Notes under the pieces: generated by a model | What the model was told of the DNA's origin: nothing | The model's input: only the letters and a program-made list of their open reading frames with translations | The model's database searches: none | Assembly: GCA_021841935.1 (NCBI GenBank) | Contig: JAKCDL010000007.1 | Span: 43,902-107,901, forward strand | Length of the DNA: 64,000 nucleotides | Reading direction: 5' to 3' | Source of the DNA: Actinomycetes bacterium | GTDB lineage: Bacteria > Actinomycetota > Acidimicrobiia > Acidimicrobiales > Acidimicrobiaceae | Program-made: the position numbers and the translations under genes | In this document: one piece after another, positions 17,572 to 26,226 of the stretch | Numbering within the stretch: position 1 is the first letter of the stretch | How the letters are laid out: each line of letters opens with the position of its first letter

Positions 17572-18012
17572 TTGAGACTTACGAGACGTCCGCCACAAAG
17601 TCCTGAGGAAGCAGCCCTAATGGATGAAAAGATTCGAATGACCGAAGTGACTATTTCACTTGTTCTTCGAATTGGAGTCGGGATCAGTGTGCTGATCTTT
17701 ATAACCGGCCTAATCCTTATGTTTGTTCACCATTCACAGTATGCGAGCATTTCAGGGAGCTTTAGCTTCCATTCCCTAACCTTTCGAACGAGTCCGTTTC
17801 CACACTCCTTTAGCGGTCTGTGGACTTCTATCTCGAAGGGGCAGGGAAGGGGCATAATCGTCCTTGGTACGATGATTTTGATTCTTACGCCGGTCATAAG
17901 GGTGGCGGTTGCCATTGTTTCGTTCTCGATTGAGAAGGATCCAGCGATGACCATAGTAACGATCTATGTACTACTTTTACTTATCCTCTCCTTTGTTTTA
18001 GCTGGAGCCTAA
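17572..18012 (+). CDS. DUF1634 membrane protein
   Basis: 146-residue membrane protein with three hydrophobic segments (LRIGVGISVLIFITGLILMF, GIIVLGTMILILTPVIRVAVAIVSF and VTIYVLLLLILSFVLAGA). The pattern, including ILTPVIRVAVAIVSF, matches DUF1634, a family repeatedly found next to TauE/SafE exporters. It begins with TTG on the base after the exporter stop and its TAA overlaps the ATG of the GntR gene (TAATG), so all three are translationally coupled. It is probably an accessory subunit of the exporter; this is inferred from pairing only. Confidence 0.88.
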   Translation: MRLTRRPPQSPEEAALMDEKIRMTEVTISLVLRIGVGISVLIFITGLILMFVHHSQYASISGSFSFHSLTFRTSPFPHSFSGLWTSISKGQGRGIIVLGTMILILTPVIRVAVAIVSFSIEKDPAMTIVTIYVLLLLILSFVLAGA

Positions 18013-18749
18013 TGGTGGTGGCACTGGACCGCTTGAGCCCCTTACCTCTGTGGGCACAGATCTGCGACGACCTGAGAAGCCGCATTGCAGATAGAGAATT
18101 TGAAGATCGTTTTCCAGCTGAAGAAGTACTAGCGCGAATGTATGGCGTGAGTCGTCAGACCGTTCGTCAATCGATACGTAGTTTAGAGCAAGAGGGATTG
18201 ATCGTTAGAGAGAGGGGGCGTGGAACCAAGTTAGCACCCAACTCCATAGTTGAGCAGTCTCTCCACTCGTTCTACAGCATGGCTACGACGGTGAGTGCTC
18301 AAGGCTTTGCCGAACGCAGCGAGGTAGTAAGGTGCGAACGGCAAGGAGTTACCCCGGAGGTCGAAAGTTATCTTGGAAACTTGGCAGAAGGTGTGATTTA
18401 TATCGAGAGAATCCGTTTCGCAGGCGATGAACCTATCGGCTGGGATCGATCGTGGCTACCGTGGGAAATGGCTTCGAAATTGATGGATGTCGATCTTTCA
18501 ACTGGTGGTCTCTATGATGCTCTCAACCTTCACTGTGGAGTAGTCATCACCGGTGGCTCCGAGAAGATTCAACCAATTATTCCAAATAGCGATGAACGAG
18601 GACGATTAGGCATCTCTGAAGATGTGGGTGTGTTTTTGATCAATCGCCTAGCGAGATCTGGCAACGCCGTTATCGAGTGGCGACGAAGTTTAGTGCGAGG
18701 AGATCGCTTCGCTTTGGTAGCTAACTGGCCGGGCTCTGTAGAGCTGTAA
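18012..18749 (+). CDS. GntR-family transcriptional regulator, HutC subfamily
   Basis: 245-residue regulator. The N-terminal winged helix-turn-helix has the GntR signature (PLWAQICDDLRSRIADREF...FPAEEVLARMYGVSRQTVRQSIRSLEQEGLIVRERGRGT). The C-terminal ~160 residues are a UTRA-type ligand-binding domain (GVIYIERIRFAGDEPIGWDRSWLPW ... VGVFLINRLARSGNAVIEWRRSLVRGDRF). It is the third gene of the TauE/DUF1634 operon, overlapping the previous stop by one base. The HutC-consensus palindrome at 16717-16724 on the exporter start makes it the likely local repressor. The ligand would be the exported anion or its precursor, which I infer only from genomic position. Confidence 0.92.
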   Translation: MVVALDRLSPLPLWAQICDDLRSRIADREFEDRFPAEEVLARMYGVSRQTVRQSIRSLEQEGLIVRERGRGTKLAPNSIVEQSLHSFYSMATTVSAQGFAERSEVVRCERQGVTPEVESYLGNLAEGVIYIERIRFAGDEPIGWDRSWLPWEMASKLMDVDLSTGGLYDALNLHCGVVITGGSEKIQPIIPNSDERGRLGISEDVGVFLINRLARSGNAVIEWRRSLVRGDRFALVANWPGSVEL

Positions 18750-19342
18750 TCATCTAGCTAGTCCACGAAGAAAGGTGTCGCCGGTCGGTCGATTCAACCT
18801 TTAATTCGCCAACAAGGCTATTAATCAAGATTTGAATCGGAAAAAGACTCCGATAGTCTCTCTTCTGCAGTTCGTGGCGATTATATTTGGCGATGATTTG
18901 CGATCGGTGATCGCATATCATTGCAGCACGTCTAATACTAGTGCTATCATCTGAATTTGTATGAGATAGGGCCAATGACGATCTGGCTTTTTCAGAAGAG
19001 GTGTGATCCCTTCATCAAAATCTAAGAATCTACTTGTCGAAAGAAAAGTTATGGCGTCGTGACCTCAAGGACACTTTGAACTTTATTAGTTCGTATGCAC
19101 TTCTGTCTGTAGTGAACTTTGATTTTCAATCTTTATTTTGACCGTGCTTATTCCGACCGAGTTTATCAAATGAATGACTCTTAACGTGGCGGTGAGATTC
19201 AAGCAAGACTATAGCTTTACCCTTGAAGTTTTCTTCCTAAGAGATTGAAAATAGAGCTTCAAAGTACTGCTTGATATCTTAAACTCGGCAACTAAAGGAT
19301 TATTAATCTAATTATGAGACGGTAGATCGCCTTGTTTAGTGG
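18750..19342. other. Intergenic region between convergent genes
   Basis: 593 AT-rich bases between the GntR gene (rightward) and the MpaB-like gene (leftward). One 73-codon frame on the minus strand has no ribosome-binding sequence and is not accepted. No strong hairpin was seen. Confidence 0.45.
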
Positions 19343-20242
19343 TTACCCGTTAGGAAATGTCCCAATCTCTTCGATTTTGTAGCCTTTGGGATAACTTCTA
19401 ACTTGGGGCATCTCCCTTGGCCACTTTGGTGTCTTTCGGGGTGGCAGCTGTCGCACGACTTTGCCACGTAACTTTAGACCACTCTGAACGAGTTTTTTGA
19501 AATACGCATTAGGCGCAGGAAAGCCAAATGCGCGAAGTAGTGGTTCATCCATTAATGCATATGACATTTGATAGACGAGAGATTTGGGTAGAAGGTGATT
19601 CGGGGGGAAGGTGGTAAAGAGCTCGAGTGTCGATTCGGCAACCTTTACACCGCCCGCATCTAGGGCGAAGTTCTCTTCTTCATATTTATCTAGGAAGTTG
19701 GTGAACTCGATCCAACTCTCAGGTATCTCCCGGATTCCCATTCTCCGACCTAAGTCTGCGTAGTAATTCGCGGCGGCGATCTTTTCATTCTCCGACATAG
19801 GTCTCCAACCGTAGTCATCCATCCACCTGATGGGAGTAACAACGAATGTACTAAGGACGTAGAGCATGTCGCCGTTGCTGATGTTATATGAGTTGTGCAT
19901 TTGATTCATTCGCCGAAGAGCCGCAAGGCCTTCGCCATCGGTAGGGCCGTTCTCCAGGATTGCATCAAGCACCACTACCGTGTCGTCGTAGCGTTTTTGA
20001 ACCCGTTGGAGCATCTCTCCCGTGTGAGCCAGTAGCGACCCGATCGAAGGAACGGCATAGGTGCGAAATAGTGCGAATGAAAGGGCTTGGTTCATATCCC
20101 AGGGAAACTCTAGGGTTGTCATAAGGCGATATATTTCGCGAAAGTCGCTTGAAGGGTCAAGGGCTTCGATTTTTTTCAAAACATTAAAGCGGTCTTTTTG
20201 AATGCTTGCCATAATTATGAGAGTAGCAGATTGGGTTAGCAT
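19343..20242 (-). CDS. MpaB/latex-clearing-type oxygenase (DUF2236)
   Basis: 299-residue protein of the MpaB/DUF2236 family, which contains b-type-heme oxygenases such as latex clearing protein. Recognisable segments are FPWDMNQALSFALFRTYAVPSIGSLLAHTGE, the His in RRMNQMHNSYNISNGDMLYVLSTFVVTPIRWMDDYGWRP, and the later GFPAPNAYFKKLVQSGLKLRGKVVRQLPPR. The central helix pattern and spacing of His and Arg residues fit the family; the substrate is not predictable. There is no signal peptide. Start: ATG 20242; a second in-frame ATG at 20212 (MASIQKDRFN) is also possible, and neither has a ribosome-binding sequence. Confidence 0.82.
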   Translation of the reverse strand: MLTQSATLIIMASIQKDRFNVLKKIEALDPSSDFREIYRLMTTLEFPWDMNQALSFALFRTYAVPSIGSLLAHTGEMLQRVQKRYDDTVVVLDAILENGPTDGEGLAALRRMNQMHNSYNISNGDMLYVLSTFVVTPIRWMDDYGWRPMSENEKIAAANYYADLGRRMGIREIPESWIEFTNFLDKYEEENFALDAGGVKVAESTLELFTTFPPNHLLPKSLVYQMSYALMDEPLLRAFGFPAPNAYFKKLVQSGLKLRGKVVRQLPPRKTPKWPREMPQVRSYPKGYKIEEIGTFPNG

Positions 20243-20422
20243 TTCGCTTTTATTTGGATTTGTATTTGCTGTGTCTCACTTTGAAATAGGGAAGTTCTTG
20301 AGTATGGTCTATCTCTTCCTTTCTTCTCCTCGATGATCAGATGGAACCTTCGAAAGAGCTCTTCTGAGACGATTGCTCTTTGTTAACCTCTTTCCAACCA
20401 CGAAATTGAAAAGAAGTGACCT

Positions 20423-21373
20423 TCACGGGATGAGGCTAAAGAAGGATATGGCGAGGCTTTGATTTGAAGCGGGACAATTAGGGCAGTACTGATTTTGTCC
20501 GGGAACATTGAACCAATATCCTTGCACGGCGTTTTTAGCGCTTTCATATGCCGAAAGAAGTGATTCGCTTGTCGGAGTTACCCCTCTTCCGTTGGTGCTC
20601 AAACCTCCTAAAACCATAATGTTTGGATTAGATTGTTTCGCCTCTGCCGAGGCCGTCGAGAGCAGCGAATCAAAGGCGGAGATATCAGATTGAAGTGATT
20701 GTGACTGAATTACCATCGCGTCTGCGCCTACTGCGAGTTGTGAGAATACGCCGGCTTCTTCCAAGAGTTGTGCGCTGATTGGTTCATTTGGTGCAATCGC
20801 CTTCGAAAGGTCGAGTGCCGGCGTCACGACGTAGATATAACCGGCACCCTTAGCGACTTTTGAGGCGGCCTGCGACGCCGCCCCTGGATTGATTTGTTCG
20901 TTCAATGGTGTAAAGCTCCAGTGTTCAGGGTCGTAAACTACCGCCCGAGCCCAAGTCGGCACCAATTTTCCATTAACGGCAGCCTCGAGTGCTGCGGCGC
21001 TAGTGAATTTGACAGCTGGAATTATCGACGGACCAGTTATTGGATTGGAGGTCGAGGGTGTTATCTCTAGGACTCCAGCAGCCGATACCTTTGCAAATAG
21101 TGAAGGATAGCCCTTTAGGTCTTGCAAAACATTAGAGGCTAAGACCCATTTAAAGTTTGCCCCGGACTGTGCTAGCGCAGTCGTTGACTCTTGGGTTGTG
21201 GTAGTCGAACTGTCGGCTGCGGCCGAATTCGATGAAATCGTTGAATTCGATGCAATGGAAGAATTTGGTGCTACCGATGAATTTGGGGATGGAAGTGCAG
21301 TTGTAGACGTGCCACATGCACTTAGAAGTGCTGCTGCTAGCGACGATGTGATAACCAACCTGTGGTGTCGCAA
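20423..21373 (-). CDS. Secreted lipoprotein of unknown function
   Basis: 316 residues with a clear lipoprotein signal: MRHHRLVITSSLAAALLSACGTS, lipobox LSAC. A low-complexity Asn/Ser/Ala/Thr linker follows with about four imperfect repeats of the SNS/PNSS kind, which should hold the domain away from the membrane. The remaining ~240 residues show alternating strands and helices (GYIYVVTPALDLSKAI, AVGADAMVIQSQSLQSDISAFDSLLS, PNIMVLGGLSTNGRG, GYWFNVPGQ) compatible with a TIM-barrel glycosidase-like fold, but I cannot name a family. YCPNCPASN near the end has a CxxC. TTG 21373 has AAGGAA eight bases upstream. Confidence 0.8.
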   Translation of the reverse strand: MRHHRLVITSSLAAALLSACGTSTTALPSPNSSVAPNSSIASNSTISSNSAAADSSTTTTQESTTALAQSGANFKWVLASNVLQDLKGYPSLFAKVSAAGVLEITPSTSNPITGPSIIPAVKFTSAAALEAAVNGKLVPTWARAVVYDPEHWSFTPLNEQINPGAASQAASKVAKGAGYIYVVTPALDLSKAIAPNEPISAQLLEEAGVFSQLAVGADAMVIQSQSLQSDISAFDSLLSTASAEAKQSNPNIMVLGGLSTNGRGVTPTSESLLSAYESAKNAVQGYWFNVPGQNQYCPNCPASNQSLAISFFSLIP

Positions 21374-22083
21374 TTTTACCGTTCCTTTTAGCGCGGCACT
21401 TTATAAGTGTTCTCGAGGGTCCTTCGATGCGATAATAACAGGTCGGACAGAGAATAGTTGACTGGATGCTCGTCGTTAGTGCTGTCGAATCGACAATCAA
21501 TGTTGAATTTTAAAGATTGATTCTGAATTGCAAAACTGCTAGATGTCAAAGTCAACGCCTTTGGTTTGTCCCTTCACCCTCACCCTAACCTTTTTCCAAG
21601 ATGTATCTTTTTATCTCGTGATTTGAATTGGTTTTTTGTGGCCGATAAATTCAAAGGCTTGCAAGGAGTATTTTGACTCTTTGTGATCTGTTCTTTTTGA
21701 AAGCCCCAAAGAAGATACGCAACGCTACGCTCTGGAGCAAAAGGTTCAAATGTCGATCCTACGCCTAGGTGGACAGTTGAATTTATCTCAATTGGCCGAT
21801 TGTCAGGCGAAAGATTTTGCAATTGATTGATGGCGGACGAAGATTTAATAACTGTCTTGAAGCGTGTAACAGCTCATAGATTTAAATCGACTTAGCTAGC
21901 CGAGAAATGTTGCTGAGATCTAGATGGATATGGGCAAATAACATATCTTCGGTCAAGTGATCTAAAGAGATATCTCAATCTTCGCGAGAGCGTCATCTTT
22001 CCTTACTTTTTAAAGCAAGTATTTAGGGTAATTCGAAAATAGCATGACACTCTTTGCTAACCTCACAAGGAGGGAAAAGGGGG
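21374..22083. other. Divergent intergenic region, 710 bases
   Basis: Separates the leftward lipoprotein gene from the rightward secreted esterase-repeat gene and must hold both promoters. An 80-codon frame on the minus strand (21580-21822) has no credible start signal. A very good ribosome-binding sequence, AAGGAGGG at 22067-22074, belongs to the esterase-repeat gene. Confidence 0.5.
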
Positions 22084-24396
22084 ATGAGTTTGAAGAAAAC
22101 TCCAAAATTACTAATTGGCGTAATGTTGTTGACTGGATCGCTGCAGTACATCACTACAGCCTTTAGTTCTGCGGCAACGCCAACACCAACGTGCGCGACT
22201 TCATCGCAGGGTTCTGTGACGATTTCTACGTGCACATTGACTGCTGCTGATGGCTCAAAGGAGCTGATGCAGGTGCCGTCGAACTTTAACGGCAACATAA
22301 TCCTATATAGCCATGGCTATGTCTTTTCGGGACAGCCTTTGACGGCAGCTGACGGCTTCAATTCAGCTGTTGTAAGTACTCTCTTGGCTGAGGGTGATGC
22401 GTTAGCGGGTTCTAGTTATGCCGTGAACGGTTGGGGTGCAGTCCAAGCGGCCCTTACCGATCAAATCAACACACTGAACGACGTCAAGTCATTAATTTCT
22501 AGCAATAGCAGCAGTGTTCTAGGGCAGACTTTGAGTGGAACAGCGATTACGAACGTCTACGCTACTGGCGTTTCGCTGGGAGGAATGATTACAGCTGCAC
22601 TAGTTCAGCAGAACCCTTCGACCTTCAGCGGTGCCCTACCCGCATGTGGAGTGGTTGGTAATGGAGTTCCCGCCTGGAACAGAGCCTTGTATAGCGAAGT
22701 AGCCTTCAAGACCCTATTTGATTCGAGTAATTCGCTCTTGCTAACTGGAATATCTCCGGCTGCTTCACAAACAAATTATGTTGCCGCAGATACCATACTG
22801 GGGGGAACGCTGGCAAACCTTAATGCTGATAATGCAGCTCGACTGGCATTAGTCTCTGCATTGGGCGACATCCCGACTTGGTTCTCAGAGGCACCAGCGG
22901 GAACTCCAACAACGGGGCAGATCCCCTTCCAGTCCTCTACTACCGCACCGAATTTGTCGACCGCTGCTGGTTTGAGTCAGGCAGTTTTGGCTCAGGCTGA
23001 TTGGCTCTACTACGTCGACTTTCCGTTCGCTTTTGGTCCAGGTCGTTCCGACCTTGAGACGGTGGCGGGCGGTAATCCAAGTTGGACGAACGGAGCAAAT
23101 TATGCTCAGTTGCTTGCGAATTCGCCAGATTATGCTGAGGTCAAGTCGCTTTATGCGGCGGCAGGTTTGAACCTTTCTGCTGATCTAAGTAAGATTCAAC
23201 AGACTACTCCAATTACTGCGAACCCAAATTCCCTGAAGTATCTCGAGAAGTACTTCACCTTCAATGGAAATATCTCTATTCCGGTTTTGACGATGCACAC
23301 AGAGTACGATGGCTTAGTCGCACCGGCGAATGAGGCTACGTATGCTAACGCTGTGGCGTCAGCGGGGAATAGCTCACTGCTAAGGCAAGTGTTCGTAGAT
23401 CAGCCTGGCCACTGCGCCTTTACATCTTCGGAGTACTTATCTGCGATCCACGCTTTGATGACGAGGGTTACAACTGGAAGTTGGAGTGCGGCAACGCCTG
23501 CGGCTCTAAATGCGTATGCGGCTACTAACTATGGTTCATCGACGCTACAGATTACGGCCGACACCTCGTCGCGCCCTGGCACTGAAAGCTACTACGCTTC
23601 AGCGCCTAGCTTTGATACAGCTTCATTCAATCCGGGCTCTCCGTTGTCTCACTTTGCAAGTGGGTACGTCATGGTGGGCGCAGATGGTGGAGTCTTCAAC
23701 TTCAACAATAACTTCCGAGGATCTGCCGCAAATCTATCGCTCAATAGCAAGATCGTCGGACTGGCGAGAACGCCCGATGGCAACGGCTACTGGCTAGTCG
23801 GCGCAGATGGAGGCGTCTTTGCCTATGGCGATGCCACATTCTATGGATCACTTGGCGGTACAAAGCTGAACCAACCTATTGTTGGGATCTCTGCCACGCC
23901 AGATGGGCAAGGCTACTGGTTAGTCGGCGCAGATGGAGGCGTCTTTGCCTACGGCGATGCCACATTCTATGGATCACTTGGCGGTACAAAGCTGAACCAA
24001 CCTATTGTTGGGATCTCTGCCACGCCAGATGGGCAAGGCTACTGGTTAGTCGGTGCAGACGGAGGCGTCTTCGCCTACGGTGATGCGACATTCCATGGAT
24101 CACTCGGCGGCACAAAACTAAACCAACCAGTAGTTGGTATGGTTTCAGATGGATCTGGGCAAGGCTACTGGTTGGTAGCGGCCGACGGAGGCGTCTTCGC
24201 CTTTGGTGATGCACCTTATATGGGTTCCCTTGGTGGAACCAAACTAAATGCACCCGTTGTTGGCATTTTGAGCCGTCCCCAAACTGGTGGTTACGATTTG
24301 GTGGCAGCCGACGGTGGGGTATTCTCCTTCAACTCGTCGTTTGATGGATCCCTTGGCAATCTACATCTCAATGCGCCGATAACCTCCGCAGCTTAG
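22084..24396 (+). CDS. Secreted alpha/beta-hydrolase with C-terminal ADGGVF repeat array
   Basis: 770-residue exported protein. Residues 1-30 are a signal peptide (LLIGVMLLTGSLQYITTAFSSAA). An alpha/beta-hydrolase part follows with catalytic Ser164 in GVSLGGM, probable acid Asp409 in EYDGLV and His443 in PGHCAF, in the correct order for a Ser-Asp-His triad. After a short linker the last ~245 residues are six copies of a ~42-residue unit with GYWLVGADGGVFAYGDATFYGSLGG-like sequence, a beta-propeller-forming or cell-surface repeat common in Acidimicrobiia. ATG 22084 has AAGGAGGG nine bases upstream; an earlier TTG at 22054 is upstream of that signal and rejected. It likely cleaves an extracellular ester while the repeats bind wall or matrix. 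Confidence 0.88.
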   Translation: MSLKKTPKLLIGVMLLTGSLQYITTAFSSAATPTPTCATSSQGSVTISTCTLTAADGSKELMQVPSNFNGNIILYSHGYVFSGQPLTAADGFNSAVVSTLLAEGDALAGSSYAVNGWGAVQAALTDQINTLNDVKSLISSNSSSVLGQTLSGTAITNVYATGVSLGGMITAALVQQNPSTFSGALPACGVVGNGVPAWNRALYSEVAFKTLFDSSNSLLLTGISPAASQTNYVAADTILGGTLANLNADNAARLALVSALGDIPTWFSEAPAGTPTTGQIPFQSSTTAPNLSTAAGLSQAVLAQADWLYYVDFPFAFGPGRSDLETVAGGNPSWTNGANYAQLLANSPDYAEVKSLYAAAGLNLSADLSKIQQTTPITANPNSLKYLEKYFTFNGNISIPVLTMHTEYDGLVAPANEATYANAVASAGNSSLLRQVFVDQPGHCAFTSSEYLSAIHALMTRVTTGSWSAATPAALNAYAATNYGSSTLQITADTSSRPGTESYYASAPSFDTASFNPGSPLSHFASGYVMVGADGGVFNFNNNFRGSAANLSLNSKIVGLARTPDGNGYWLVGADGGVFAYGDATFYGSLGGTKLNQPIVGISATPDGQGYWLVGADGGVFAYGDATFYGSLGGTKLNQPIVGISATPDGQGYWLVGADGGVFAYGDATFHGSLGGTKLNQPVVGMVSDGSGQGYWLVAADGGVFAFGDAPYMGSLGGTKLNAPVVGILSRPQTGGYDLVAADGGVFSFNSSFDGSLGNLHLNAPITSAA
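23662..24390 (+). repeat. Six-copy 126-bp intragenic repeat
   Basis: Repeat starts fall at 23662, 23785, 23911, 24037, 24163 and 24289, almost all exactly 126 bases (42 codons) apart. Units two and three are nearly identical in DNA as well as protein, differing at only a few silent positions, while units one and six are the most divergent. That pattern points to recent internal duplication or conversion in the middle of the array. Confidence 0.9.
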
Positions 24397-24451
24397 GAGG
24401 TAGCTTGGCTAAGAGATTGACACTAAGAAAAGTAAGCTAATTCTCTAATTT

Positions 24452-24487
24452 GGCTGGGTCGCATGAAAATTCGGCCCAGCCTTTTTA
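24452..24487 (+). terminator. Intrinsic terminator of the secreted esterase-repeat gene
   Basis: GGCTGGGTC (24452-24460) pairs with GGCCCAGCC (24473-24481), one wobble pair, followed by TTTTTATT. It is a classic intrinsic terminator. The ATG at 24463 that opens the next reading frame lies in its loop, so that codon is unlikely to be a start. Confidence 0.85.
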
Positions 24488-24603
24488 TTGGTGGTCGATT
24501 TGATAGAAGAGTTATTCGAAAAGGCGAAAGTTGTGTAGATGAGATCTATGCAATCTTGAGTTATCTACTAGCTCGATATCCCCAAAGAAAAAGATGGTGG
24601 TCT

Positions 24604-25167
24604 ATGACGAATTCGAGCCGTTTTAAGTCTCCGACGATCGGTGACCTCGATGGTGACGGCGTAGCACTCTATGAGACGATTACAAAGGGCAGAAGGGGTA
24701 CCTCTAAGCAGTACTTCCAACTCGTACTCGATGATTCGTCTTTATCGGGGCCATTTGGTGCGATGCTCCTAGCGCCGAAGATTGGAATGAGTCTTCAGCA
24801 GCTAGGCACTGTGCTTAGGTTTGAGGGAACTCTTACTCCAAGACACCGTGAGGCGATCATACTCTTTGTCGCTGGCAAAAGTGGATCAAAGTTTGAAGCC
24901 ATGGCTCACGGACGTATTGCAGTCGATTGCGGTCTCAACCAGGCAGAGATAGATAGCCTTATAGGCGGTGACGTATCTGGCTTTGAGCCTTCGCTTGCAG
25001 TTTTTCTAAAGATGGCAACAGAGCTTTTTGAAGATAACTCTATAAGTGACGAGTGCTTTGCGGAGTTGGAAGTGCACCACGACCAAAATACGATCTTTGA
25101 AGCTGTTGTGTTAGTAGGGTACTATCGACTCCTTGCAGATGTGATGGCAACATTTCAAATTGAGTAG
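24604..25167 (+). CDS. Carboxymuconolactone decarboxylase-domain protein
   Basis: CMD/AhpD-fold protein of about 187 residues. Recognisable segments are FGAMLLAPKIGMSLQQLGTVLRFEGTLTPRHREAIILFVAGKSGSKFEAMAHGRIAVDCGLNQAEIDSL, the usual helix order with the His of the H-G motif, but the CxxC redox pair is replaced (SGSKFEAMAHG), so peroxidase activity of the AhpD kind is unlikely. Members lacking the Cys pair are often decarboxylases or of unknown role. The frame is open from ATG 24463, but that codon is inside the preceding terminator and the added N-terminus does not look like the family; ATG 24604 (MTNSSRFKS) is preferred. Its ribosome-binding sequence is weak. Confidence 0.75.
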   Translation: MTNSSRFKSPTIGDLDGDGVALYETITKGRRGTSKQYFQLVLDDSSLSGPFGAMLLAPKIGMSLQQLGTVLRFEGTLTPRHREAIILFVAGKSGSKFEAMAHGRIAVDCGLNQAEIDSLIGGDVSGFEPSLAVFLKMATELFEDNSISDECFAELEVHHDQNTIFEAVVLVGYYRLLADVMATFQIE

Positions 25168-25464
25168 TGGTTGCAGAGGTGATGAGTGAAATTACGACTC
25201 CAATGGAAGACTTCTTTCGTGTTTGGTACGGTTTGTCTCTTCCATCGAGGAGGGTAACCAGTAGCTTTTTTCGGGCTATCTGGCCTCAAATTGAGTTCAG
25301 TGGTACCCGAGATCGCTGTTCGCTCTCGCCCTAATACGATCTTGCGCCTTGATCTTTTCGTTCTATCACCGCCGAGGCTCCGGTCTTTGAATGGATTCGA
25401 TTTGGATGGGGTTATTTTTCGAAATTGGAACAGTTGAGCCTCCTTCTTGTGCGAAGCTAATCAA

Positions 25465-26226
25465 ATGAGTTTTGATTTTTCAAATAAGACGGTACTCGTT
25501 ACGGGTGGATCTCGCGGAATTGGTCGTTCCATAGCTGAGCACTTCTACCGTTACGGAGCAAATGTAGTAATTTCTAGTCGTAAGGCTGACGCCCTAAGTG
25601 AGGTCGTCAAAGAGGTTTCCTCGAGCGATGGAGGTGCTATCGAATTCGTTGCGGCCAATGTGGGTGTGGAATCTGAAGCCTACAGAGTCGTAGAGGAGAC
25701 GATTTCGCGCTTTGGATCTGTCGATGTTCTGGTAAACAATGCCGCTACCAACCCCTACTACGGTCCAATGATCGACATCGATGCCTCAAGGGCACAAAAG
25801 ATTCTTGATGTGAATCTCCTCGGAGTACTTTGGTTTACTCAGGCGGCTTACCGGAGCTATATGAAAGAGGCCGCGACTACGTCATCAGTTATAAATATTG
25901 CCTCAATCGGAGGTATGTCGGTAGAGCCAGGAATCGGTTTCTACAACGTATCGAAGGCCGCGGTGATCCATATGACAAAGCAACTCGCTAATGATCTAGG
26001 ACCGAAGGTGAGGGTTAATGCCATCGCTCCGGGGCTAGTGCGCACCGACTTTGCCAAGGCTCTTTGGGAGAATCATGAAGAGTCAGTGGCTTCTCATCTG
26101 CCTATGCGTCGTATTGGAGAACCCGATGATATTGCAGGTGCTGCAGTATTTTTGGGGTCAGAGCTTTCACGGTGGATTACTGGTGAGACTTTGGTCGTCG
26201 ACGGCGGCGCGATGGTAACGCCCTAG
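25465..26226 (+). CDS. Short-chain dehydrogenase/reductase
   Basis: Classical SDR of about 253 residues. The NAD(P)-binding TGGSRGIG motif, NNAATNP, the catalytic Ser in INIASIGG and the YNVSKAA motif (Y-x-x-x-K) are all present, and IAPGLVRTDF plus the LVVDGG ending match the 3-oxoacyl-ACP/glucose-1-dehydrogenase-like group. The Arg in SSRKADAL after strand two favours NADP. ATG 25465 is chosen; GTG 25447 would add six residues. Its stop overlaps the stop of the convergent menE gene by four bases. The substrate is not predictable; a role in fatty-acid or ketone metabolism is a guess. Confidence 0.92.
   Translation: MSFDFSNKTVLVTGGSRGIGRSIAEHFYRYGANVVISSRKADALSEVVKEVSSSDGGAIEFVAANVGVESEAYRVVEETISRFGSVDVLVNNAATNPYYGPMIDIDASRAQKILDVNLLGVLWFTQAAYRSYMKEAATTSSVINIASIGGMSVEPGIGFYNVSKAAVIHMTKQLANDLGPKVRVNAIAPGLVRTDFAKALWENHEESVASHLPMRRIGEPDDIAGAAVFLGSELSRWITGETLVVDGGAMVTP

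Noticed and set aside
21580..21822. 80-codon minus-strand frame in the gap before the secreted esterase-repeat gene
   Set aside because: No start signal; low-complexity product; lies in a region expected to hold two divergent promoters.
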